From assembly GCF_031880315.1 (NCBI RefSeq), contig NZ_CP134771.1, positions 6,139,001 through 6,203,000 of the forward strand: a DNA stretch of 64,000 nucleotides. The letters run 5' to 3'. A model generated the notes under the pieces. That model did not search any database. It saw only the letters and a list, made by a program, of their open reading frames with translations, and was not told the origin of the DNA. Origin of the DNA: Pseudomonas baltica. GTDB lineage: Bacteria; Pseudomonadota; Gammaproteobacteria; Pseudomonadales; Pseudomonadaceae. Position numbers and translations under genes: made by a program. Position 1 is the stretch's first letter; each line of letters begins with the position of its first letter. This document shows, piece after piece, positions 46,776-56,191 of the stretch.

Positions 46776-47720
46776 TCAGAGCGCGCTGGCGCGGTGATGT
46801 TCGGTTTCGACATAGACCACTGCGTCGCGGCGACGACCACCGTAGATGGCCGCGAAGCTGGCGAAGAACGCGCCGCACAGCAGCGCTACGAACATCCACA
46901 GCGAAGCGGTAGCGGCCACCTTGGCAGCCTGATCGGCGGCTTTCTGCGCGGCGACCTTGGCATCTTCTACGCTCTGGCGAGCCTGGCCATACACCTGATC
47001 GACCCGTTGTTCAGCCTGAGCCTGGGTCAGGCTGGTGCGCTGGGTGACCATCTGCGCTAGATAGGCACGATCGTCAGCAGCCAGTTGACCACCGTTGGAG
47101 ATCGTACGCGCGATGATCCGGCCTACCACACCGTGCGCGGCATCGTCGCTGACGGCTACGGGGCGGGTGTCGCGGAACAGGGCATCGATGAAGTAGCCAT
47201 AGGGATCGCTGCTATTGGCTGCGGCCGCGCCAGCAACGCTTGCGCCGCCAGCCACCACTGCCGCACCTGCTTTGGCGCCGCCGCTGACCACGGCGCTGGC
47301 CGAGCCTACCACCAGGGCTACGGTCACCAGCGTGGCAACTGCCCAGGACAGAAAGCCGTGGGCGGTATCGCGGAAATACACCTCATCACCGTGAGTGTTG
47401 ACCCAGCGTGAACGCAAGCGGCCCGCCAGATAACCACCCATGCCAGCGGCGATGATCTGCGTCAGAGCCAGCCAGACGATCGAGGAAACGCCCAAGGTGG
47501 TCGCGCTGGCGCCATGATCGGCCCAGGGCGACATGGCGGAGAAGCCAAGGCCGGTACCGAGCAGGATCAAGATCAGCGACAGGGCCGCAGCTCCGGCCGC
47601 ACCGGCGAAGATGGCCGCCCAGGAGATACCTGATCGGTGGGTGTGGCTGCGGTCCAGTGCAGCGTCTCGTGCAAGCCCTGCGGGCTGGGTCAGGGCAGAT
47701 GTTTCGGCGTAGGTAACCAT
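46776..47720 (-). CDS. membrane protein of unknown function
   Basis: This is a 314-residue protein with several hydrophobic segments: WAAIFAGAAGAAALSLILILL near residue 37, a second pair around 80-105, an Ala/Gly-rich stretch near 130-165 and a final helix near residue 280. The region between is predicted helical and Ala/Gln-rich (QAEQRVDQVYGQARQSVEDA). ATG 47720 is chosen; a longer in-frame start at 47774 is not supported. The 24-residue peptide gene follows 25 bases downstream. Confidence 0.7.
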   Translation of the reverse strand: MVTYAETSALTQPAGLARDAALDRSHTHRSGISWAAIFAGAAGAAALSLILILLGTGLGFSAMSPWADHGASATTLGVSSIVWLALTQIIAAGMGGYLAGRLRSRWVNTHGDEVYFRDTAHGFLSWAVATLVTVALVVGSASAVVSGGAKAGAAVVAGGASVAGAAAANSSDPYGYFIDALFRDTRPVAVSDDAAHGVVGRIIARTISNGGQLAADDRAYLAQMVTQRTSLTQAQAEQRVDQVYGQARQSVEDAKVAAQKAADQAAKVAATASLWMFVALLCGAFFASFAAIYGGRRRDAVVYVETEHHRASAL

Positions 47721-47858
47721 TTTTGTGCTACTCCATGTCGCGGGCAGTGAAGATCCAGAAGGGATCCATACCACTGCAGGAGCAGGCGGCGTGCCAATTT
47801 TAGCAATTAATAAAACCCTTTGAATTCATAGGCTTGCATAAATATGTAAATCCATTTT

Positions 47859-47873
47859 CATGCAGTTTGCATG
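47859..47873. promoter_or_regulatory. small palindrome upstream of membrane protein gene
   Basis: CATGCA-GTT-TGCATG lies in an AT-rich 214-base gap between the start of the membrane protein gene (-) and the end of the binding-protein gene (-). It could be an operator; nothing else in this gap stands out. Confidence 0.3.
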
Positions 47874-47934
47874 ATTGGCCTGCCAATTCCGGGCGAACTG
47901 CACAGCGAAGAGGCCAGCCAGGTGACTCGAGCTC

Positions 47935-49059
47935 CTAGGGCGCCAGCCCTTTGAGGATGCGTTGCGCCTCGGCCGTCGTCAGCGGGTAATCAAAGAAACG
48001 CCGGTAGAAATCCATGGTTTTGGCGACCATATCAACCTCCTTGAAGCGCTCCGGGTGCAGTTGCTGAGCCGCCCACTCCAGCTGCAATGCCACCTCGGTG
48101 CCGTAGCGATCCCAAGGGAACACCCCGGCCGGATTACGCACCACATGCCCCTGTTGCACGGCGGGCAGTTGCTGCAACAGCGATGATGGGCTGATATCCC
48201 CGGCGTTGGCGGCGAGGACGATCACATCCGGCTGCCAGACCAGCAACTGCTCGGCCGAGACCGGCTGCAGGTTGCCCTTGAGGCCCACGGCGGCGTTACG
48301 CCCGCCCGCCAGTTGGATCCACTGATCGATCAAGGTATCGCTGCCATCGACCTTCAACGGATCGAGCGAAGCGATGTGCAGCACCCTTGGGCGTTGGGCC
48401 TGAGGCACATCGGCTACGCGGGCTTTGACCGTCGCCAGTTGCTCGTCCAGATAGCGGTTATAGGCCTTGGCCCGTTCCAGCGGCTGTGCGCCGCCCAGTG
48501 CCTGCGCGGTGGCCAGCATGGAGCGCTGCAACCCCGCCAGGTCGGTGTAGCCCATGCGCATCACCGGCACCCCAGCTTGCTCATAAGCCATTGCCTGGCG
48601 ATCGCCGGTGCTGGTGAACACCAAATCGACGCGGTCACTGAGCAGGGTTTCGACATTGAAGGCCGTGCCATTGATGGCGGTGGCCTGGCCGAGGCTGGGC
48701 AGCACCTTGAACATCCAAGGCTGGCCTTGAGGGTGATTGACTGTGGCGACGATCCGCTGGCCGGCGCCGAGGGTCATCAGCAGCACGTGGTGCGCGTACC
48801 AGCCATCGGCGATGCGGTGCACCTGGGCAGGTACCGTGACCTCGCGGCCGCTGTCGTCGCGTATCTGTCGCGCCACGCCGTCCTCGGCCGCAGCGGGCTG
48901 TGGCCGCGAAGCGAGCGCTGCAATCTGCGAAGAATCGGGAGCAACCGCAGGCGCTGCGGCGTCAGCCATGACCCCTTCGCGGGCATAGCCCGCTCCCATA
49001 TGGGCGAGCAACAGGGCCGCCAGCAACCGGCGGCATCGAGTCGAGGTGAGCCAGGCCAT
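47935..49059 (-). CDS. ABC substrate-binding protein, siderophore/iron type
   Basis: This is a 374-residue periplasmic binding protein (FecB/BtuF-like fold, class III) with a signal peptide, then an unusual Ala/Pro-rich linker to about residue 60 before the canonical start of the domain (REVTVPAQVHRI). It has the FNVETLLSDRVDLVF and VWQPDVIVL motifs. Codons for residues about 20-32 (including MGAGYAREG) are a REP unit in frame. It is the last gene of the permease-ATPase-receptor-binding-protein operon and starts one base after the receptor stop. Ligand is unknown. Confidence 0.8.
   Translation of the reverse strand: MAWLTSTRCRRLLAALLLAHMGAGYAREGVMADAAAPAVAPDSSQIAALASRPQPAAAEDGVARQIRDDSGREVTVPAQVHRIADGWYAHHVLLMTLGAGQRIVATVNHPQGQPWMFKVLPSLGQATAINGTAFNVETLLSDRVDLVFTSTGDRQAMAYEQAGVPVMRMGYTDLAGLQRSMLATAQALGGAQPLERAKAYNRYLDEQLATVKARVADVPQAQRPRVLHIASLDPLKVDGSDTLIDQWIQLAGGRNAAVGLKGNLQPVSAEQLLVWQPDVIVLAANAGDISPSSLLQQLPAVQQGHVVRNPAGVFPWDRYGTEVALQLEWAAQQLHPERFKEVDMVAKTMDFYRRFFDYPLTTAEAQRILKGLAP
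48972..49004. repeat. REP unit inside a coding sequence
   Basis: CCCCTTCGCGGGCATAGCCCGCTCCCAT is read on the opposite strand as codons of the binding protein (MGAGYAREG). The core palindrome GCGGGC-ATA-GCCCGC matches the REP units elsewhere in the window. Confidence 0.75.
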
Positions 49060-51168
49060 CTACAGATCCACCTGCACAGACGCCTGCAGCATCCGCGGCG
49101 CACCCAGGCTGGCGCTGGTCTGCCCGGCGCCGGTGTAGCCGTTCAGCCCGCCGGGGACGATGTTGGTCCAGTAATGGCTGTTGCCGACGTTGGTCATTTC
49201 CAGGCGATACACCGTGTCGCGCTTGAGTACGCGCGTGCTGTAGCTGGCGCCCAGGTCGAAGGTCTCGTAGCTGCTTACCCAGTGGTCGTTGCTGTCATCG
49301 ATCGGTCGCGCGCTCATGTAGCGGGCATTGAGGTTGACTGCCAGGCCCGGCACTTGCTCGATCTGGTAGGTGGTCAGCAGGCTGGCGGTGGTGCGCGCCA
49401 GGCCGACGATCCGCGTGTCATCGGTGCTGGGGGTGGCGGTGTCGAGCAGTTTCGGGTCGAGCCAGGTGATGCCGCCGAAGACCCGCAGGTTGCGGGTCAA
49501 GCTGCCGTCGGCCATGAACTCCAGGCCGCGGTTGCGTTGCTGGCCGGCCACGGCATAGACGTTGTTTTGCGCATAAGCGAACGGGCGTTTCATCTGGAAC
49601 GCCGCCAACGACAGGTTGACGCCATCGACCACCCATTTGCCGCCGACTTCCACCATGCGGCTGCGGTAGGGCGAAAGGATCTGCCCGGCATTGAGACTGC
49701 CCGCCGGGATGCTGTCGCCCTGTTGCAGGCTGTCGGCGTAAGTCACGTACAGGGTCAAGTCGTCGATCGGCTTGTACATCAAGCTCTCGGCGCTGCTGAT
49801 GCCGGTGGCCTGGTTGGCGAAATGCCCACCTGTGGTCGTGTAATTGTCAGTGGTCAGGCGATTCTGGCTGCCACTGAGCATCAGGCTCCACTGCGGGTTG
49901 AAAGTCAGGGTGTCAGCGACTATCAGCGAGCGTTGGCTGGCGTTGGCCGAGTGGTAGCGGTCGGTGAAGTCCGGGTAGTCCGGTTCGGCGAAGTTGGCTG
50001 GATCGCTGAGCGAGGCGGTGCCCAGTTTTTGCGTGGCACCGGCCACCGGGTTGTAGTTGTCCCAGTCAAAACCGCTGAGCCCGAACGTCAGCTGGTGTTG
50101 GATGGCGCCGGTGTACACCGTGCCATTGAGGTTGGCCAGGTAGCTGTTGATGGTGAAGCGGCTCGCTGTGGCGCTGGAGACGGTGCTGGCATAGCGGCCG
50201 GCGTTGTCGGTGAAGGTGTTGGTGACGGCCGTGGATTCGCGATCGGCGATTTGCCGCAGCGCGCCGATGTCCAGCTTCCAGTTGTCATCGAGGTTGTGCT
50301 TGAAATGCACGCTGGCGGTGTCGGTGGTGTTGTTGTCGCCGGCGTAGTTCTGCCCCAGGTTGCTGCGGGTCGCGTCAAGGGCGTGGGGCAGGGTGACGCC
50401 ATTGCCGCTGGTGGCGAATTTGCCTGGGAAGCCTTTGTCCAGATAGTTGTAGTGGCTCAGGTTGGTCTCGATGACGCTGTCGTCACTGAGCTGAAAATCG
50501 GTGGCCAGGCTCACCAACTGGCGGCGCAAGGTGCTGCCGGGCGCGTAACTGTGGCCTTGCTCGTCGACCAGGTTGAGACGGTACTTGATCTTGCCTTCCG
50601 GATCGAAGGGGCCGCTGAGGTCGACCGCCTTGAGCCAGCTCATGCCGGTACCCAGGCCAACCGTGACGCGGTTGCGGGTGAAGTCCGTAGGGCGCTTGGA
50701 CAGCAGGTTGAAGGTGCCTGCGGGGTTGGCCGGGCCATACAGCGAACCCGATAAGCCGCTGAGCACCTCGACGCCGCCCAGTTGCTCGGCGGGGTAGTCG
50801 GTGGTGGACACCACATTGAGCCCGTCCAGGCGGCTGTTCTGCACGACGCTGCCCTGAAAGCCGCGGGTTTGCGGGCGCGCGCCATCGGCCTGGACCGACG
50901 GCAGGTAGCGGATCATGTCCTTGAAGCTCTTGAGCTGCTGGTCTTCGGTCAGCTCGCGGGGCACCACGCTGACGGAGTAGGGGGTGTCCTGCAACCTGCG
51001 TTCGCCCATCGGCCCGACTGTGGCGGATTTATCCCGCGCTTGCTGCTGGGCGCTGTCCACGGCGCTGACGTCGATCGGCGCCAGTTGCACCTCGTCGGCG
51101 TGGGCCAGGTGAACCGCAGCGCTGAGCAGCAGCGGGGTGAAAGTCAGGCAACGGCGACGGTGCTGCAT
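49060..51168 (-). CDS. TonB-dependent siderophore receptor
   Basis: This is a 702-residue outer-membrane receptor with a signal peptide (about residues 1-24), a plug domain (starting near QDTPYSVSVVPRE, with the GVEVLSGLSGSLYGPANPAGTFNLL motif) and a 22-strand barrel ending in the terminal SVQVDL. There is no N-terminal signalling (STN) extension, so it is a pure transporter. It lies between the ATPase and the binding-protein genes of the same operon, which is not the usual order. Confidence 0.9.
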   Translation of the reverse strand: MQHRRRCLTFTPLLLSAAVHLAHADEVQLAPIDVSAVDSAQQQARDKSATVGPMGERRLQDTPYSVSVVPRELTEDQQLKSFKDMIRYLPSVQADGARPQTRGFQGSVVQNSRLDGLNVVSTTDYPAEQLGGVEVLSGLSGSLYGPANPAGTFNLLSKRPTDFTRNRVTVGLGTGMSWLKAVDLSGPFDPEGKIKYRLNLVDEQGHSYAPGSTLRRQLVSLATDFQLSDDSVIETNLSHYNYLDKGFPGKFATSGNGVTLPHALDATRSNLGQNYAGDNNTTDTASVHFKHNLDDNWKLDIGALRQIADRESTAVTNTFTDNAGRYASTVSSATASRFTINSYLANLNGTVYTGAIQHQLTFGLSGFDWDNYNPVAGATQKLGTASLSDPANFAEPDYPDFTDRYHSANASQRSLIVADTLTFNPQWSLMLSGSQNRLTTDNYTTTGGHFANQATGISSAESLMYKPIDDLTLYVTYADSLQQGDSIPAGSLNAGQILSPYRSRMVEVGGKWVVDGVNLSLAAFQMKRPFAYAQNNVYAVAGQQRNRGLEFMADGSLTRNLRVFGGITWLDPKLLDTATPSTDDTRIVGLARTTASLLTTYQIEQVPGLAVNLNARYMSARPIDDSNDHWVSSYETFDLGASYSTRVLKRDTVYRLEMTNVGNSHYWTNIVPGGLNGYTGAGQTSASLGAPRMLQASVQVDL

Positions 51169-51180
51169 GGTCTGGAGTTC

Positions 51181-51945
51181 TCACAGGGGGACAAAAAAGC
51201 GTTGGCCTTCGGTGTCGATCTGCCGCACCGAGACGTGATAGAGGCGTTGCATCAGCGCGCTGTCGATCACCGCGGCAGGCGCGCCGTCGCCGATCAGCAG
51301 GCCGTCATGCAGGACCAGCACGCGGTTGCTGGCGGCCAGCGCCTGCTCCGGGCGGTGACTGCTCGACAGCACGCACAGGCCTTGCTCGGCCAGGCGCTGG
51401 AGCAGGGCCAGCAGGCGTAATTGATGGCCGAAATCCAGGCCGGTGATGGGCTCGTCGAGGACGATGATGCGCGCTTGCTGCACCAGCGCCCGAGCGATCA
51501 GCACCAGTTGCCGCTCGCCGCCGGACAGCTCGGTGTACACCCGCGTGCGCAAGGCTTCGATGCCCAGTTGCGCCAAGGCGTGGCTGACCGCCTGGAGATC
51601 GGCGCTGGCCGGCGCGCGACCCAGGCCGGTGACCGGCAAGCGGCCTTGGGCGATGATGTGCTCGACCGTATAGGGGAAGCTCGGCACATGGCTTTGCGGT
51701 ACGTAGGCCATTTGTTGGGCGATGGCGCGGCGGCTGAGAGCGCTGAGGGGTTGGCTGCCCAGATACACCTCACCGCTGGCGGGGCGAATCAGCCCCAGCA
51801 ACAGGCGCAGCAAGGTGCTTTTGCCGGCCCCATTGGCGCCGAGCAGGGCGATGTTGTCGCCGGGGTTGAGGGTCAGCGAAATGTCCTGGAGGATCACCCG
51901 CCGACCCAGCCGATAACTGAGCCCTTCGCAACGCAACAACGTCAT
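51181..51945 (-). CDS. ABC transporter ATP-binding protein, FecE/FepC type
   Basis: This is a 254-residue ATPase with Walker A GANGAGKS (about residue 35), signature LSGGERQL (about 140), and Walker B with LDEPIT (about 159), which lacks the more common LDEPTS. It powers the siderophore-type importer and overlaps the permease gene by four bases. It is followed after 12 bases by the receptor gene. Confidence 0.9.
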   Translation of the reverse strand: MTLLRCEGLSYRLGRRVILQDISLTLNPGDNIALLGANGAGKSTLLRLLLGLIRPASGEVYLGSQPLSALSRRAIAQQMAYVPQSHVPSFPYTVEHIIAQGRLPVTGLGRAPASADLQAVSHALAQLGIEALRTRVYTELSGGERQLVLIARALVQQARIIVLDEPITGLDFGHQLRLLALLQRLAEQGLCVLSSSHRPEQALAASNRVLVLHDGLLIGDGAPAAVIDSALMQRLYHVSVRQIDTEGQRFFVPL

Positions 51946-52961
51946 AGCCAGCCCTTGCGCACGCGCTGCAGCACCAGCACGAAGGCCACGGCGCCGAACA
52001 GTTCGGTGATGATCCCCAGCGGAATCTCGCCGGGGGTCAGGCTGCGCGCGGCGCCGTCAGCGGCCAGCAGAAACACCCCGCCCAGGCAGGCGCTGACCGG
52101 CAGGAGCCGGGCGTTGCTCGGGCCTGCCAGCAGGCGCGCCAGGTGCGGCACCAGCAGGCCGACCCAACCGACCATGCCCGCCAGGCTCACGGTGAGCGCG
52201 CAGATCAAAGTGGCCAGCACAATCACCCCGTAGCGGATGGTGCGTACCGGTACGCCGAGGCTGTGGGCCTCGTCGTCACTGAGCGACAGCGCGTCGATGG
52301 CGCGGCCCCCCAGGCACAGCACGGCGATGCCCAGCGTCAGCAGCGGCGCGATCACCCATAGCGCCTGGTGGTCGACTGCGCTGAGGCTGCCGAGCAACCA
52401 GTAGACGATGCTCGGCAGTTGATCGACCGGGTCGGCCAGGTACTGCGTGATCGACAGCAACGCGGTGAACAGCGCGTTGGCGACGATGCCACCGAGCACC
52501 AGCAACAGGATCGAGGGGTTGTGAAACAGATTGGCGATGCCTACCCCGACTGCCACGGCGATCAACCCGGTGACGCAAGCCAGCGCTGGGATGGCCAGGC
52601 CGTGCAGTTGCAGGATGATCCCCAGCGCCGCGCCGAACGCACAGCCGCTGAGCACGCCCAGCAGGCCCGGTGACACCAGCGGGTTGCGGAACACTGCCTG
52701 ATAGGCCGCCCCGGATACCGACAACCCGGCACCCACCAGCAGGCCGGCGATCACGCGCGGCAGCCGCGACTCGACGATCAGGCCATGCAGCAGCGCAAAG
52801 CGCCCGGCCGGCATGTCGCCCAGGCCGGCAGAGGCTTTGATGAATTGCATGCATTCGCTCAGGGATATCGCATAGCGCCCGCAGAGCAACGCCAGCAGGC
52901 TTGCCGCCAGCAGCGCCAGGGCGCTGAGCCACGGCAGGGAGGATCGGGGGAGGCGGGGCAT
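51942..52961 (-). CDS. ABC transporter permease, FecCD type
   Basis: This is a 339-residue permease with ten hydrophobic segments and the FecCD-family stretches ALLHGLIVESRLPRV and MVGWVGLLVPHLARLL, in which the latter contacts the ATPase. It is the first gene of the iron-uptake operon and the only permease, so a homodimer is expected. The 265 bases upstream, shared with the divergent DUF924 gene, show no convincing Fur box by eye. Confidence 0.9.
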   Translation of the reverse strand: MPRLPRSSLPWLSALALLAASLLALLCGRYAISLSECMQFIKASAGLGDMPAGRFALLHGLIVESRLPRVIAGLLVGAGLSVSGAAYQAVFRNPLVSPGLLGVLSGCAFGAALGIILQLHGLAIPALACVTGLIAVAVGVGIANLFHNPSILLLVLGGIVANALFTALLSITQYLADPVDQLPSIVYWLLGSLSAVDHQALWVIAPLLTLGIAVLCLGGRAIDALSLSDDEAHSLGVPVRTIRYGVIVLATLICALTVSLAGMVGWVGLLVPHLARLLAGPSNARLLPVSACLGGVFLLAADGAARSLTPGEIPLGIITELFGAVAFVLVLQRVRKGWL

Positions 52962-53226
52962 TGAACGCTCAGGGAACTCGGTGTGTAGCGGAATATATAG
53001 CGATAGCCTGCGGGGTGCTACCTGAAGGGCTTGGAGCTGAGTTTTCTTTCACGCTAACAGCCCGGTCATTGCTGAATGCACTGGGTGCTTCGCAGGCAGC
53101 CTTTGCGCCCTGATCGATTGAAACCATTTGTAAAATCTCCCATTCCGTATCAAATTCGTTACTGCTCGCGAAGCCGCATGGCCTCGTACCTGGATTTTTC
53201 GGCAGTCAGGTTCTGGAGAACACAAG

Positions 53227-53784
53227 ATGGCGAATGGACAATCGGCAACGATGGATCACCAGGCTGTGATCGATTTCTGGCTGGCGGCGGGGCGTGAACG
53301 CTGGTTCGCCAAGGACCTGCAGTTCGACGATGCGTTTCGCCAGCGTTTTATCGACCTGCACCTGGCGGCGGCGCGTCGCGAGCTCGAAGCCTGGCTGGAT
53401 GCCCCGGACAGCGCCCTGGCCCTGTTGATCCTGCTGGATCAGTTCCCGCGCAACGCCTTTCGCGACACCGCGCATATGTTCGCCACCGATGCCCTGGCCT
53501 GTCATTACGCCCGCCAGGTGGTCGATGCGGGCCTCGATGAACAGGTCGAGCCAGATTTGCGCCAATTCTTCTATCTGCCGCTCGAGCATTCCGAACGCCT
53601 TGCCGACCAGAACCTGTCGGTGGCGTTCAACCGCGGCATCAGTGCAGAAACCCTGCACCACGCCGAACTCCACCGCGACGTGATTGCGCGCTTCGGGCGG
53701 TTCCCTCATCGCAATCGGCTGCTGGGTCGGGAAAGCTCGTCCGAGGAGTTGGCTTTCCTCGATGCCGGAGGTTTCGCCGGTTGA
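53227..53784 (+). CDS. DUF924 family protein
   Basis: This is a 185-residue protein with the DUF924 signature: an early VIDFWLAAGRERWFAKD, then LLILLDQFPRNAFR (about residue 69), and the later LPLEHSER and FGRFPHRN motifs. The family is widespread and helical but has no established function. The ATG is preceded by GGAGAACACAAG. Confidence 0.9.
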   Translation: MANGQSATMDHQAVIDFWLAAGRERWFAKDLQFDDAFRQRFIDLHLAAARRELEAWLDAPDSALALLILLDQFPRNAFRDTAHMFATDALACHYARQVVDAGLDEQVEPDLRQFFYLPLEHSERLADQNLSVAFNRGISAETLHHAELHRDVIARFGRFPHRNRLLGRESSSEELAFLDAGGFAG

Positions 53785-53892
53785 GGCGCGACGCCAGGTG
53801 AACTATAGGGAGTCGGATCGATCAGATGGGCGTTACGCCCGGGGGTACGCCGTTGGCGGTTGCGGGCAAATGAATGAGCCGAGGAGTGGCAT

Positions 53893-54534
53893 GTGGCTAT
53901 CAAAGGTGTGATTTTCGATTCCGATGGAACTCTGGTCGACAGCGAGAACGTCGCGGCGGGTCTGCTGCACAAGATGTTGATCGAACGCGGCATTGAACTA
54001 CCCGAGGCCGAAGTGCTGCGGCGTTTTCGCGGCGTGCAGTTCGCGGTGTTCATCGCCGAACTGTGCAAGGAGCACCCGAGCCTGGATGGCGAGCCGTTCA
54101 TGGTGGCGTTCCGCGAGCGCAGCCTGGACCTGTTTCGCCAGGGCCTGCAGCCCATGCCAGGGGCGAAGGCCTTCGTTGCCAGCCTCGACCTGCCAAAGTC
54201 GGTAGCCTCCAATGGCCCGCGTTTGAAAATCGAAACCTGTTTGGGGCAGGCCGGCCTGCTCGAACACTTCGAGCATATCGCCAGTGCTTATGAGGTGCGT
54301 TCCTGGAAGCCGGCGCCGGGGTTGATCATCGAGGCGGCCAGATTGCTGGGGCTACAGCCCCATGAATGCCTGCTGGTCGAGGACAGCATCGCCGGGGCCG
54401 AAGCGGGCCTGGCTGCCGGGGCGCAGGTGGCGGGCTTTGGCGAGTTCGATTTCTCGACCTTCGACAACGCCGCCAATTTTCACCGCACCCCGACCTATGA
54501 CGATGTGAGCGCGTTGCTTCAGCGGTTGCGTTAA
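53893..54534 (+). CDS. HAD-superfamily hydrolase, beta-phosphoglucomutase-like
   Basis: This is a 213-residue HAD-IA phosphatase with motif I FDSDGTLVDSE (about residues 8-18), a helical cap, motif II SVASNGP, lysine in WKPAPG and motif III VEDSIAGAEAG. The second residue after the nucleophile aspartate is Asp as usual, but Ser sits between them instead of a hydrophobic residue. GTG 53893 follows GAGGAG. The physiological substrate is not evident. Confidence 0.88.
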   Translation: MAIKGVIFDSDGTLVDSENVAAGLLHKMLIERGIELPEAEVLRRFRGVQFAVFIAELCKEHPSLDGEPFMVAFRERSLDLFRQGLQPMPGAKAFVASLDLPKSVASNGPRLKIETCLGQAGLLEHFEHIASAYEVRSWKPAPGLIIEAARLLGLQPHECLLVEDSIAGAEAGLAAGAQVAGFGEFDFSTFDNAANFHRTPTYDDVSALLQRLR

Positions 54535-54613
54535 AAACCTTTGCTCCGTCGTGGCTGGCGAGGTCTGCTCGCGAACAGGCCTTCAATAACCCCGGTCAGT
54601 TCACGTCTGACCG

Positions 54614-55945
54614 CTATTGCGGTTCGTAGTGCTCCAGCAACGGCTGGGTGCTGATGCCATGCAAGAGGATGCTCAGGGCTACCACCGACACCGTCAGGCT
54701 GATGCAGGTCCGCGCCACGTCATCGGGCAATCCATGACCCAGCGCGAAGCACAGGTAATAGATCGAACCGATCCCGCGGATCCCGAACCAGCCGAGCAAG
54801 GCGCGCTGATGGCCGTTGAGCAAACGTCGGCCCACCAGCAGCCACACGCTCAACGGACGAATCACGCAGAACAGGGCCAGCCCCAGGCCCATGGCGCGCC
54901 AGTCCCAGTAACTGGCCAGCAGCGTACCCAGCAAGGTAATCAGCAATACTTCCATGGAGCGTTCCACCAGGCTGCCAAAGGCGAGCATGTCCCCCATCAT
55001 CACCCCGGCGGCCAGTTGCGGAGCCTCGAGTTCATCGTAATTGCCGGCCACCGCCTGCTCGGGCTTGGCTGAATGGCTATGGCCCAGCACGGGTTGAGTC
55101 AGGTGCTCGGACGGCACCTCGCTGCGCGACGAGCGTGCCTCGGCCTGACGCAAGCCGAGCCCGGCGGCGAACACCGACAAAAAGCCGAACGCGCCCACCG
55201 CCGACGCCGCCACATAGCTCAGCGCTATCAGCGCCAAGGCCAGGAAGTCATTGGGCGACAAGGTGCTGTCGGCATGCTTGATGCGCAGGTAGATCATCAA
55301 CTGGCCGATCAACCGCCCCAGCGCATAGCCGATGAACAGTCCGACCGGCACCGCCCACAGCAGATGTTTCAGGGCCCAGTCGCCGACCCAATCGACGTTC
55401 AGCGTGCCCTGCTGCAGCAACAACAGGCTGAAGATCACGAACGGGAACGCCGTACCGTCGTTCAGGCCTGCTTCGCCGGACAGGCCAAAGCGCACTCGGT
55501 CCAGGTCCTGTGCATTGTTGACCTGCACCATGTTCGCCAGTACCGGATCGGTGGGCGCGAGCATCGCGCCGAGCAGCGCCGCCACGCCCCAGCTCAGGTT
55601 CAAGGCGTAATGGGCCACCAGGGTCACGCCCAGAATGGTGGCGATCATCACCGGGCCCGCCAGCATATAGGCGGCGCGCCAGGCCGAACGGCCCAGGGAC
55701 AGGCGCAGTTTGATGCCGGTGCCGAACAGCGAAAACAACACTGCGACTTCGGTCAGGCGTTCCAGCCAGGGCGCGGCGTCGCGCAGATCCAGATCGAACA
55801 GATTCAAGCCCAATGGGCCGATGGCCAGGCCGAACAGCAGGCACACCGCCGAGGTGGTGACCGGCAGCCAGCGCAAATAGGAAGAAGTAAGCGCCAGTAT
55901 CAGCAACAGGACGCCCATTACCGTCAGGCAAAGGATAAAACTCAT
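54614..55945 (-). CDS. Na+/H+ antiporter, CPA1/NhaP type
   Basis: This is a 443-residue integral membrane protein with about 12 hydrophobic segments and the CPA1 ion-binding motif APTDPVLA (about residues 131-138), followed by GEAGLNDGTAFP with the second acidic site. It exchanges sodium or potassium for protons. ATG 55945 follows GAGG; the longer in-frame extension to 56170 runs antisense to the KaiC-like gene promoter and was rejected. The soluble stretch after residue 265 (EARSSRSEVPSEH) is a cytoplasmic loop. Confidence 0.85.
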   Translation of the reverse strand: MSFILCLTVMGVLLLILALTSSYLRWLPVTTSAVCLLFGLAIGPLGLNLFDLDLRDAAPWLERLTEVAVLFSLFGTGIKLRLSLGRSAWRAAYMLAGPVMIATILGVTLVAHYALNLSWGVAALLGAMLAPTDPVLANMVQVNNAQDLDRVRFGLSGEAGLNDGTAFPFVIFSLLLLQQGTLNVDWVGDWALKHLLWAVPVGLFIGYALGRLIGQLMIYLRIKHADSTLSPNDFLALALIALSYVAASAVGAFGFLSVFAAGLGLRQAEARSSRSEVPSEHLTQPVLGHSHSAKPEQAVAGNYDELEAPQLAAGVMMGDMLAFGSLVERSMEVLLITLLGTLLASYWDWRAMGLGLALFCVIRPLSVWLLVGRRLLNGHQRALLGWFGIRGIGSIYYLCFALGHGLPDDVARTCISLTVSVVALSILLHGISTQPLLEHYEPQ

Positions 55946-56191
55946 GAAACCTCGCGGCCAGGTGGAAGAGCAGGGGGCCCACAGGCCATGCAGATGTGAC
56001 TTTGCCCGGCCGCAATAGTTGACTCTTTTGCTGTCAATACTCTTTTCAATGCAGAAAATGTCCGAAGCGGATAGAATCGCCGCTAATTTCCAAGCGTCTA
56101 CCCGGCCAAGGCTTACAACCCCTTGGCTCCCGGCGCTAATCGCGCTTGCGCAGCAGACTTCTAGCGACAACTTACAAAGGCAGACCGGATC

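Noticed and set aside
48313..50754. An 813-codon open frame on the plus strand opposite the iron-uptake genes
   Set aside because: It is a codon-bias shadow of the TonB receptor and binding-protein genes, whose motifs and termini are unambiguous.
52962..53226. Possible Fur box in the divergent promoter of the iron-uptake operon
   Set aside because: Only scattered GATA/TATA-like bits are seen; no stretch comes near the 19-base consensus by eye.
54540..54590. Possible REP unit after the HAD hydrolase gene
   Set aside because: Only a partial GGCGAGG/GCTCGCG motif is present and no complementary arm was found.
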